Shown: piece after piece, positions 49,101 through 57,200 of the stretch
How positions within the stretch are numbered: position 1 is the first letter of the stretch
Layout of the letters: every line of letters begins with the position of its first letter
Assembly: GCA_965644315.1 (NCBI GenBank)
Contig: CBFFRQ010000048.1
Location: 62,001 to 126,000 of the forward strand
DNA from: Caecitellus pseudoparvulus
Lineage: Eukaryota > Bigyra: Bicosoecida
Length of the DNA stretch: 64,000 bases
Reading direction: 5' to 3'
Position numbers and translations under genes: made by a program
Notes under the pieces: generated by a model
Database searches by the model: none
Seen by the model: only the letters and a program-made list of their open reading frames with translations
What the model was told of the DNA's origin: nothing

Positions 49101-49779
49101 CATCCTCCTCATCCCCCTCATCCCCCTCATCACCACCACCGCCACTGCCGCCACTGCCGCCACTGCCATGCGTCACCTCGCCCCCGCCCTCCACACCACC
49201 ACTGCCCCCGTCACCGCCCTGCCCCCCCTCCGCAAAGTCACCGAAGTCATCCCCCTCATCCCCCTCATCCTCCTCATCACCACCACCGCCACCGCCACTG
49301 CCGCCACTGCCATGCGTCACCTCGCCCCCGCCCTCCACACCACCACTGCCCCCGTCACCGCCCTGCCCCCCCTCCGCAAAGTCACCGAAGTCATCCCCCT
49401 CATCCCCCTCATCCTCCTCATCACCACCACCACCACCGCCACTGCCGCCACTGCCGCCACTGCCAGAGTCATCATGTCCAGGCACCTGTGTCTCGCTATT
49501 CTGACCTGGTGCCGAGTCACAAGACTCTCGCTTGTGCTGCAAATTACTAGTCTGACTGTCTGATACACCAGCGGATCCTGTACTGAGACTGTCAGTCACA
49601 GCCAGAGCTGGCGTGTCCACGCCATGCATGGCTTCATCTGCCTCATGGTCAGATACTTGCGCTAGTCCATCCTCAGGTGCCGAGGAACCCGGGCTTTCCA
49701 AGGTTTTCTCAGTGCCTCCAGAAGAACCATGTTCGGAAGAGTCGCCTTCTTCGTGCGATGAGCTGGGTGCCTCAGCCAT
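46180..49779 (-). CDS. Acidic repeat protein with 17 DDFGDF motifs (clathrin-adaptor-ear binder candidate)
   Basis: The preferred start is 49779 (MAEAPSSSHEEGD); the frame is open to 49815. After an acidic N-terminus, 17 tandem repeats of about 46 residues each carry GDDFGDFAEGGQ embedded in Gly/Ser and Asp/Glu runs. The C-terminal 300 residues are unique: LALWLPDTVSVLHG, a basic QLSKKLQQHVVRL helix, one more DDDFGDFAG, then LDLDALDALLGG and PDLTWLRKVP. DDFGDF fits the DFGxΦ-type peptide bound by the ear of gamma-adaptin and GGA proteins, as in aftiphilin and gamma-synergin. This suggests a trans-Golgi/endosome trafficking adaptor, but the repeats' flexibility means a structural role is possible. 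Antisense frames are also open, so protein expression needs proof. Confidence 0.6.
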   Translation of the reverse strand: MAEAPSSSHEEGDSSEHGSSGGTEKTLESPGSSAPEDGLAQVSDHEADEAMHGVDTPALAVTDSLSTGSAGVSDSQTSNLQHKRESCDSAPGQNSETQVPGHDDSGSGGSGGSGGGGGGDEEDEGDEGDDFGDFAEGGQGGDGGSGGVEGGGEVTHGSGGSGGGGGGDEEDEGDEGDDFGDFAEGGQGGDGGSGGVEGGGEVTHGSGGSGGSGGGGDEGDEGDEEDDFGDFAEGGQGGDGGSGGVEGGGEVTHGSGGSGGGGADEGDEGDDFGDFAEGGQGGDGGSGGVEGGGEVTHGSGGSGGGGDEEDEGDEGDDFGDFAEGGQGGDGGSGGVEGGGEVTHGSGGSGGGGADEGDEGDDFGDFAEGGQGGDGGSGGVEGGGEVTHGSGGSGGDEGDEGDEGDDFGDFAEGGQGGDGGSGGVEGGGEVTHGSGGSGGGGDEGDEGDDFGDFAEGGQGGDGGSGGVEGGGEVTHGSGGSGGGGADEGDEGDDFGDFAEGGQGGDGGSGGVEGGGEVTHGSGGSGGGGGGGADEGDEGDDFGDFAEGGQGGDGGSGGVEGGGEVTHGSGGSGGSGGGGADEEDEGDEGDDFGDFAEGGQGGDGGSGGVEGGGEVTHGSGGSGGSGGGGDEGDEGDDFGDFAEGGQGGDGGSGGVEGGGEVTHGSGGSGGGGADEEDEGDDFGDFAEGGQGGDGGSGGVEGGGEVTHGSGGSGGSGGGGDEEDEGDEGDDFGDFAEGGQGGDGGSGGVEGGGEVTHGSGGSGGGGDEEDEGDEGDDFGDFAEGGQAGDGGSGGVEGGGEVTHGSGGSGGGGADEGDEGDDFGDFAEGGQGGDGGSGGVEGGGEVTHGSGGSGGGGDGEADEGDEGDDFGDFAEGGQGGDGGRGGVEGGGEVTHGSGGSGNVPGSAPGQSWADLLALWLPDTVSVLHGPREEQPTVATPALRIAAPEKVQRHFHAQLSKKLQQHVVRLPKGPSPSARPAAAAAPVSRPPTGKATEAAGQTLPSTKPPAAEEAVTIPADTGTSGNQSITGDALPDEAGGTVAASGTEAGVAVHAPPHQDESARPSQSEQTPATQPDEGSDDDFGDFAGPGGAPEPGPETLPAAAGAETTPGLDLDALDALLGGSAPAPAPTTERPAAAPTPEVSSLSGAAGGVGGGSGAASAPPAEASMLPEAPDLTWLRKVPPCTPVLTMSASLALLLQSEQ
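47107..49470. repeat. Coding minisatellite, 17 units of about 138 bp
   Basis: Seventeen near-identical tandem units run through this stretch; the first on the plus strand starts at 47107 and the last at 49312. Spacings measured on several units are 141, 132, 138 and 147 bp, so the unit length varies only by multiples of three, as expected for a translated array. Length variation sits in two spots: the CTCATC-type acidic block and the GCCACT-type Gly/Ser block. All units share the segment encoding DDFGDFAEGGQ. Confidence 0.95.
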
Positions 49780-50158
49780 GGTCTTGGCCACTGCCCAAGT
49801 TTGTGCAGGGAGCACGGGCTAATTCCGCAGCCGACAAGGCCACCTTGGAGCGAAGAGATGCACCTAGAACCGGCACGAGCCTTGTCAAGCAGCATTGCAA
49901 GCAAACACTCCACCTGCATGAAACTGCTTCACGCACACGTCTTGAAAGTATTCGCAGTGTGAGTGGGCCACCACTTGGTGGTGGCTTGAGCAAAGCTCTC
50001 CGGGCACACAAACATGCACAAGGCACTCGGTGATGAACGGTTCGCAGACATGAAGAGTACATTAATCGATACAAGACACATCAAAGCCCGAGTGTTCTGC
50101 CTGCCAAGCCTCCATGGAGCATTCCGGGGTCGCCCTGCGCAGCGCAGCCAGTCGCTTC
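49780..50158. other. Intergenic region between glycosyltransferase and repeat protein
   Basis: This 379-bp stretch lies downstream of the glycosyltransferase stop (50159, minus) and upstream of the repeat-protein start. It holds a 3' UTR and promoter in tandem. No gene is visible. Confidence 0.35.
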
Positions 50159-51556
50159 TCACACAAAGTGCAGCCACCAGGGAAGTCCCCACCAAGACAG
50201 CCGCCCCGCCGCAACCTCTGCCAGCACAGCCACCGCGGCATGTTTCTTCACTGGAGTTGCGTAGCCGATTGCGTGTGCTGCCCAGTCCCCCCACTGCCAG
50301 CGACCAGGCCCCCAATTGGACGTGTAGCCGTTCATGCCCATGCACGTGGGCAGCACCCGCACGTGCATGGGGTGGGACTGCAAGTTCAGGTAGCTGTTGT
50401 AGGACACTTGGTCTCTGGCCCCATGCCTGGGCTTGAGGAAGACTATGGACAGCTTGGACTTGACCCAGTCAGTGGAAGCTGCTAGCAGCACTCCCGAGTT
50501 CAGACCGAAGCCGCTCGCTCCGTTGTCGGAGCTGGCAATGAAGTGAGGCACTGAGGAGACGACGGCGCCGTCCAGCACCCGCCCTTGGCGCAGGGCGGCA
50601 AAGACAGCCTCATGCCGCGCAGGAGCCCAGTCACCGTGAGAGCAGTCTTGTGGGTGCTGCCTGTCCTGGGTAATGGCGCCCACGGCGTTGCGGTGGGAGC
50701 ACAGGCCGAAGATGAAGCTCTCCACGCCCACTTCGGGCCGAGCAAGGACGGCGTCCGCGTCCACCCACAGCACCCACTTGGGCGGAGGGCTTAGCTGCGC
50801 CTCGAACAGGACGTGGTACATGAGGGCTGTCTTGCCCCACACCCTTGAGCGGCCAGAGAGGTCCGCCTGGGCCACGAGGGGGCTAGTGGCGTTCCACTCC
50901 TCGATCGCAGCGCTGCCGAACAGTTCTCGGGAGGTGACGAAGCTGTACCCGTGCCGTGTGGCGAAGGAGTGGCGGAGGTCGACGAGGGTCGCCTCCATGC
51001 CGGGGGCGTACCCCTCAGCGTGGAAGAGCACGTACACAGAGGCTGGATCGAACTGCAGCAGGGCTCGCTGCTCTGGTGTGACGGTGTGCGTGGTGTAGGG
51101 GCAGGGGCGCAGGCCTGCCACCTGCTGCAGGCGCAGTGTGAACGCCAAGACAACGGCCCAGTACAAGGCAAACACGGCAGTGGAGAGGAGCAGCAGGGGC
51201 TTGCTTAATCCCTGTGGAGGCACGCGCCACAGGGACAAGAGCGGGCTGCTTGCGCGCCGGGTGGGGCTGGGTAGGAGGCTGGGCAGTGTGTCTGAGCGTG
51301 GGCCAGGGGAGGTCCAGTAGTGCGTGGCCACCAGCTGCAGCACACAGTGCCCCAGCAAGACTGCAGCTGGGATGCGCAGGGCCAGGGCTGCTCCAGCGCC
51401 ACAGAAAATGCATGTGTCGCCGAGGATGTTCCAAGTGCCAACGGCGAAAGACCACCAGAGTGCTGCCGCGCACCACGTGGTCACAAGGGCACCCGTGAGC
51501 GCCACTGCGAGGGGGTGAGTGTACAGCCCAAGAAGAAGGTGAAGCTTGCTCGCCAT
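50159..51556 (-). CDS. GT34-type glycosyltransferase (GMA12/MNN10-like), polytopic
   Basis: A single 465-residue frame. The first 155 residues have four hydrophobic segments (for example AVALTGALVTTWCAAALWW and LLLLSTAVFALYWAVVLAF). The catalytic domain has YVLFHAEGYAPGMEATLV, a GKTALMYHVLFE helix, the DxD motif WVLWVDADAVL (Asp266, Asp268), LNSGVLLAA, and a late RDQVSYNSYL. These are hallmarks of the GT34 galactosyl/mannosyl/xylosyltransferases of the Golgi, which are type II with one helix. Four helices in front of the domain is therefore unusual. The sugar donor and acceptor cannot be told from sequence. Confidence 0.75.
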   Translation of the reverse strand: MASKLHLLLGLYTHPLAVALTGALVTTWCAAALWWSFAVGTWNILGDTCIFCGAGAALALRIPAAVLLGHCVLQLVATHYWTSPGPRSDTLPSLLPSPTRRASSPLLSLWRVPPQGLSKPLLLLSTAVFALYWAVVLAFTLRLQQVAGLRPCPYTTHTVTPEQRALLQFDPASVYVLFHAEGYAPGMEATLVDLRHSFATRHGYSFVTSRELFGSAAIEEWNATSPLVAQADLSGRSRVWGKTALMYHVLFEAQLSPPPKWVLWVDADAVLARPEVGVESFIFGLCSHRNAVGAITQDRQHPQDCSHGDWAPARHEAVFAALRQGRVLDGAVVSSVPHFIASSDNGASGFGLNSGVLLAASTDWVKSKLSIVFLKPRHGARDQVSYNSYLNLQSHPMHVRVLPTCMGMNGYTSNWGPGRWQWGDWAAHAIGYATPVKKHAAVAVLAEVAAGRLSWWGLPWWLHFV

Positions 51557-52159
51557 TCCTACGGAAAGGCCTCTTCAGGCCACAAGGAGTGAGCAGCAGC
51601 GGGGGTGGCGAGGGGTGTGCTGCCGAGCACAAGCATGCGGAATTGAGTCTTCAGTCCCGGACTCCGCTATCCTGCTGGAAAGCAACGCAGTTGCACTTGA
51701 CAAAGCGCAGCGAAAAAGTGAAACGATTTTCGTTCAGCACAGGGTGCTCGGGTGGCGCTGGGCTGCTGTGATGGGACACAAAACAGTGAGCCTCGATTCC
51801 AACTCTCAGCGAGCAGTGTGCCTTTCGAAGGCGCGTGCTCACAGCAGGCCCCTGGCAGTGGGGGTCCAGCCACGGACCAAGCCCTGCGACTACCTTGGGC
51901 ACACGCCAAGAAGTCAGGGTTTTTGTGAAGCGCAGCGTGTGCTGCATGGCACCACGTCGCGCTGGGCAGTTGAGCTGGCTCACTAAGCAGCTCCCAAGCG
52001 CAACCATACTGAGCTCAGTCTGGATTTTCGGCGGCTCACAGCAAATCATCTCTCAATACATCACCCCCATGCACCCGATCTCAGCTCCGCGCTGTTCCAC
52101 CTCTGCGCTGTGCTTCGTGCAAGGCTTGGGCAGCTGGGTGTGGTTCCAATTTCCGCACC
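51557..52159. promoter_or_regulatory. Shared upstream region of glycosyltransferase and cap methyltransferase genes
   Basis: This 603-bp stretch lies between divergent starts at 51556 (minus) and 52160 (plus). It is AT-richer than the coding sequence. Short open frames run through it but none has recognisable content. I see no RNA gene. Confidence 0.4.
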
Positions 52160-54145
52160 ATGTCGGGCGGCAGGCCCACGCTGCCGCCTCCATGGCAGAT
52201 GCACATCTCCAGGTCGTCGGGGAAGAAGTACTACTTCAACCCAACAAATGGGCAGTCGACGTACGTGTTCCAGGAGGTGCTGGATGCAGTGGCGAGCGCG
52301 TCCAGACCGCCGCAGGCAGCCAGCATTCCTGCACCAGCAGGCTCCAGGCCAGCCCCCCTTGTCATGGCTGCATCGGCGGGTGGGGCGAGTGGGGCCACGG
52401 TGACACACGCGCCATCCTTGGCAAGGAGCACGTCACAGGATTCAAGCGCACCTGTGGCAACGGGTGTGGGCCAGGCTGCGCAGGCAAGTGCACGGGTGGC
52501 TTCGCAGTATGACAAGCTGGAGTCGCAGACTGCTGCGGAGCGGCAGGCCAGCCGGATTTACTTCTTGCGGGCGTTCAACAACTGGATCAAGGCGTCCCTC
52601 ATCGTCACCAGTGTCCCTGCAGACTGCTCCTCTGTCCTGGACCTGGCTTGTGGCAAGCTGGGCGACATGGGCAAGTGGCGGCAGCAGGGCGTGAAGCTGT
52701 ACACGGGCATTGACATCAGCATGCAGCAGCTGCAGGAGGCGGCGGAGCGATTTAACTCCGCCACGCAGCGCATCAAGCGCGGCCTGCAGCAGGCGCGTGC
52801 AGCAGGGCAGGAAGCCCGTATGCAGGAGCAACGCAAGCAGCTGTTTCAGCTGCGCCTGCTGCAGGCCGACCTAGGTGTGGTGGACCTGGACAGCATGGGC
52901 GTGCTGAGCGACCGATTCACGTCTGCTGGCTGTGCAGACAAGGATCGGGAGGTGTTCAATGTCGTGTCTATGCAGTTTGCGCTGCACTACCTGTTCGCGA
53001 CAGAAGCTCGTGCTGTGCAGTTTTTCCGCTTTCTCGGTGCGCGCACGAAGCGCAACGGCGTGTTCATGGGCACCATTCCCGACGCCAATGTCCTGGTGCG
53101 GCGCCTGCGGGGCTTGAAGCCTGGCGAGACGTCTTTCGGCAACAGCATTTTTCGAGTCACTGCGCCGCAAAGCAGCTTGGATCGGCTGAACGCGCTGGGC
53201 ATGAACCCCTTCGGGCTGAAGTACACGTTCTGGCTGGATGCTCAAGTGGAGAGCATTGACGAGTACCTGGTTCCGTGGCCGCTCCTGGTTCGCTTGGCTC
53301 GCATGGCTGGCTTTCGCCCTGTGTTGCGCCACAACTTCCACGCGTTCTACGAAACGCTCATGCACTCGCGGGCCAAGAGCTCCGCAGCTGCCAAGAAGCT
53401 CCTAACGAAAATGATACAAGGAAAAGACGACGCGACGGGCCAGACCGGGCTGTCGTCCGATGAGTGGGAGGCCGCTGGCATGTACATGGTGTTTGCCTTT
53501 CGCAAGGTGGGCCCCGTCGCGCCTGAGCTGCCCATTGCCCCACGCCCAGCGCCACCGGCAGAAGTGGAAATTCCTGAGAACATCCGCGACCGCGTTGAGG
53601 CGGAGGCCGCATGTGGGTTCGACAAAGCGGCTTCCTTCGCAGAGTTGCCGAAGGTTCCTGTGCCACGCAGCGGCCGGGAACTGTTCTCTTGGCCAGCCGG
53701 CCAAGATCGCCACAGCATCCCCTACGCGGACCATGTGGAGCCATCCAGCATCATGGACGCATCAAGGGCTTGCTTGGACGCCTGGCGCAGCGTGCTGGCC
53801 GCCCGCTCCCAGGCGGTGGAGTTGGGCCTGGCAGACGAGGCGGGGAGCGACACCGAGCAGCCAGGGCACGGCCAGGGCTCGGAAGAAGAAGCCAGCGAAG
53901 CGGCTGCCATCGCAGCTGCAGCGGCAGTGTCGAGCGGGGCTGCCAGTGGTGGTCGCAAGCGAAGCAAGGGCAAGTCGGGCTCAGGCACGGGGGCTACGGA
54001 AGCTGAGATGGCTGAGGCTGAGGCGGTGCTGGCAGAGTTGCAGGGCGGGGAGGGCCTGGGTGACGACGAGGAGGACGAAGTTGGCGCGTACGCCGCCATG
54101 GTGCAGGCAGGAGAGGAGGAGGAGGATGACTTTGACCTTGGCTGA
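52160..54145 (+). CDS. mRNA cap guanine-N7 methyltransferase with N-terminal WW-like domain
   Basis: A single 661-residue frame. The methyltransferase core has FNNWIKASLI, the SAM-binding motif I VLDLACGKLGDMGKW, the acidic motif in YTGIDIS, FNVVSMQFALHYLF and FMGTIPDANVLVRRL, all diagnostic of RNMT/Abd1 enzymes that methylate the 5' cap of mRNA in the nucleus. Residues 7-36 read TLPPPWQMHISRSSGKKYYF and continue with NPTNGQSTYVFQ, a WW domain in which the second Trp is replaced. WW domains bind proline-rich or phospho-CTD peptides. The C-terminal 130 residues are acidic and disordered, ending in EEEEDDFDLG. No intron is present. Confidence 0.9.
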   Translation: MSGGRPTLPPPWQMHISRSSGKKYYFNPTNGQSTYVFQEVLDAVASASRPPQAASIPAPAGSRPAPLVMAASAGGASGATVTHAPSLARSTSQDSSAPVATGVGQAAQASARVASQYDKLESQTAAERQASRIYFLRAFNNWIKASLIVTSVPADCSSVLDLACGKLGDMGKWRQQGVKLYTGIDISMQQLQEAAERFNSATQRIKRGLQQARAAGQEARMQEQRKQLFQLRLLQADLGVVDLDSMGVLSDRFTSAGCADKDREVFNVVSMQFALHYLFATEARAVQFFRFLGARTKRNGVFMGTIPDANVLVRRLRGLKPGETSFGNSIFRVTAPQSSLDRLNALGMNPFGLKYTFWLDAQVESIDEYLVPWPLLVRLARMAGFRPVLRHNFHAFYETLMHSRAKSSAAAKKLLTKMIQGKDDATGQTGLSSDEWEAAGMYMVFAFRKVGPVAPELPIAPRPAPPAEVEIPENIRDRVEAEAACGFDKAASFAELPKVPVPRSGRELFSWPAGQDRHSIPYADHVEPSSIMDASRACLDAWRSVLAARSQAVELGLADEAGSDTEQPGHGQGSEEEASEAAAIAAAAAVSSGAASGGRKRSKGKSGSGTGATEAEMAEAEAVLAELQGGEGLGDDEEDEVGAYAAMVQAGEEEEDDFDLG

Positions 54146-54249
54146 GGCAGATGGTGTGCAGTGTCGTTGCGGACCCAATTCACCAATGGAACTGGCCATG
54201 GCCCTGCGAGGTGCCTTGCAGGCAGGGCGCAGGCTTGGTGTGGTCCAGC

Positions 54250-57200
54250 ATGGCGGCAGTGTCTGCGCCGCTGGCTGAGGCCAGCGCATTGCTGGCTCGA
54301 GGGCTGCCTGCCTTGGTGAGACAGGACATGCTGCAGCTCACGCAGGCCTGTCGTAGGTTTGTGCATGGCTGGCTGAGCAAAGGGGCAGGCTGCATGGAAG
54401 GAATGACCACTGCAACTACAGTTCAACACGTCATGCAAGGCGTGCGGGCTTCCCTGCGGCTGTGCGTCAGGGGTTGGTGGGAGGCTGCCTCGGTCGCAGC
54501 GACTGCCTCTGCGCAACACCTTGTCACCGCCTGCGCCAAGGAGCACCGCGTGCTGGTCGACACGCTGTTGCTGTGTATCACATGCATGTGCAGTGACGCA
54601 GCTCTTGCGGATGCCTTCGTGGCAGTGGGGGGCGTTGGCGTCGTCGCTTCAGCGCTCCGCACTGCGGTGTTTGAGGCCGAGCTGGTGCTGCAGGCTCCGT
54701 GGCTGGCCATGTCCTGCTCGCCAAGTCAGCTTGTGCGGGGGTCCCCAGATGCCATCATCGCGCCCATTATCACTCTCAGCGAGCGCTCAGCTTCTAGGCA
54801 CACGTTCTTTCTGCCCAGCTCGGCGAGCGCCCCCGTCGCTGTCCGGCTCGCAGCGCAGTCTGCTGGAGTCACAGGGACGCTGCACCGCAGTTTAGTTGCC
54901 TTGCAAGCACTCTTGAGCGGGGATCAGGGCGCAGCTTTTGTCGTGGAGCACGCGGACTCCAGTCTGCACGCTGGAAGGGCCCGCCTGGAGGTGTTGCAGG
55001 CTGCCCACAGAGCTGTGAACGCTGCGAGGGGTGCTTTGTCCGGGGGCGTGCCAAAGTCAGCGGGGATGGCAGGGCCGCTAGCACAGGCACCAGAAAGTGA
55101 GAAGGGCGTCTCAGACTCGGAAAGCGAGGTGTCCCACGCTCAGGGCGCCCCTGTGTGGGTCTTCCCAGATGGGCAGAGCCGGTACATGCGCGACCCCGTT
55201 CGACTGAGCAGCCAAGAGGCTGTGCACGCGCCCAAGCGAGTGCCCGCACGTCTGGGCCCAGGCAGCGAGTCATGGACGTGGTCCCCTGTTCGCTGCCCGA
55301 TGATGGCAGCACCCATCACGCTGTCCCCGCCAGACTTGTTGGAGTTACTGGAAGGTGTGGAGGATGTGCCTGAGGCTGACTTGGCTGCAGCCAAGGCAGC
55401 TGCGAAGGCACACTCGCTCGAGAGCACACGCGCCTCAAGTGGGTGTTGCGACCTTACTTTGACCCTCTCCCGGGTGGTGCGCCTGTGGCACACGGCTTGG
55501 AACATGCCTGACATGCGGTGCAGGCTGCTGCGCACGCCAGCGACAGTTTCTGTCGGACAAGCCCCCGAGCTACCGCCAGATCAAGGCTCCAACTTTCGAC
55601 TGGGCCTGCAAGGTGTGATGATGTGTGCAACACTCGCACAGTCAGTGCCCGCCTTTGCCTCGGACGCGCAAGCTGCGATTCCCGCGGAGGTGGACAGCGT
55701 GTTGCGCGCGAGCTGTTCCTTCTCTGCCTGGTTGCTCACGGGTGCCTCGCTGCACCTGCCAGCCGCCGCTGCGGGAGTGTGCTACATCCCGTCGTGGGTG
55801 GGCGGCGAGGACCTTGCGCTGGTGGACCAAGCCTCGCATTGGCGGGCTGTTTGCTGCGCCCTCGCTGACGGTGCTGCATCGTCCGTTTCAGCAGCGACGC
55901 TGGCCCTGACTTTGCTGTCCGCTATTTGTGAGGCACAGGGCGCCCCCAGCCAAGTCCCCATATCCACGGTGCTGTATGCCCCGACAGCTGTCATCGTTGA
56001 GCTCTTGCGCACTGCAGTTGGGGAGGGGCGTTCCCTCGCAGGTTGCCACGCGCTTCTGCAGTCCCCGCTGGCAGCTGCTGCCCTTCATGTGCTTGCAAGC
56101 GCTTCCAGCACGTGGACCGGCGCTTGGTCCATGGCAGCAACGTCAGTAGACACCCTCTGCTGTTCCGTCCTCCAGGTGGCGACAGATGCCCACGTGGGGG
56201 GCGGGCTGGGGGACACTCTGGAGGCGGCGGCGAGGCACAAGGAGCTGTACGATCGCATTGCCAGTAGGTGGTCCCCTGGCAGCCCGTGGCAGGGCAGCGA
56301 CCTGCACGCTGCTCGAGATGCACATGCTGCTGGAATGTTCACCTCAATCACATCGGCAGCTCGCCAGGGTGGGATGCGAGCAACCTGGCTGTTGCCAGCT
56401 CCACCGGCAGCCGCCCAGGGCCTCGCCCAGGGCGGCCTCGGGGCCATGACTGGTGGCGCAACGCTGGCCTCGGCGATGGCTGCATTCCTGGGCTCCAGTG
56501 TCGCATCCTGGGTTGTGGAGGGAACGCGCATGCTGGCGAACTACGTTCGAGGGAGCGTGTCCAGGGAAGGCGGCCTCGCGCAGGTGGCAACCCTGCCAGC
56601 CCTGCGGCAGTGGAGTCCGGCAGTGCTCCCTTGCCTCTCCGCAGTCCAGCCTGGGATGGCCCCTCTCCCTCGAGTCCTGCATGTGATCCACACTCTGTCC
56701 AACACGGCTGGCACCCCAGAAGGCGCCGTATCACTGGCTGTGGCGTCGGACTCATGGTTGCCTGGCTTGCTGCAGAGCCTGGAGCTGTACATGTCCTTGT
56801 TTCAGCCGGGCAAAGCGCCAGCTGACTCCTTCCACTTGCAAGCCCCACTCCAGCCAAAGCGGCACAGGGGCGTTGCGCTCGGCAAAGCACACGTGGGCGA
56901 GGCTGTGCTGGACGGCGTGAGCTCAGTGCTGCTGAGCATGTCGCTCTTGGCCCCTCTCACGCCTCCGCAGGGAGCAGACCATGCCCAACCATGGCTGTTT
57001 TCTGAGTCAACAAGCGTGTTGCGAGCAGTCGTCATGGTGCTTTCCACAGCTGTGCCCCCAAGCCTGGCCAGGCTGCGGCTCATGTGCAAGGGTGCGAGGG
57101 ATGGTGGCCTCACCGTGCAGTTTGCGGCACATGCGGGGTGCGTCTTGGACAGCTTTGCTAACTTGACTGGGGTGTTGGCGGAAGCGGCTCGCTCCTTGCA

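Noticed and set aside
47107-49470. CRISPR-like array
   Set aside because: Units are contiguous, about 138 bp, with no unique spacers, in a eukaryotic coding context; it is a coding minisatellite.
46673-49504. 943-residue plus-strand Pro/Ser-rich frame
   Set aside because: It lies antisense to the repeat protein, has no signal peptide, and its unique N-terminus looks random. It is kept as a finding but not annotated as a gene.
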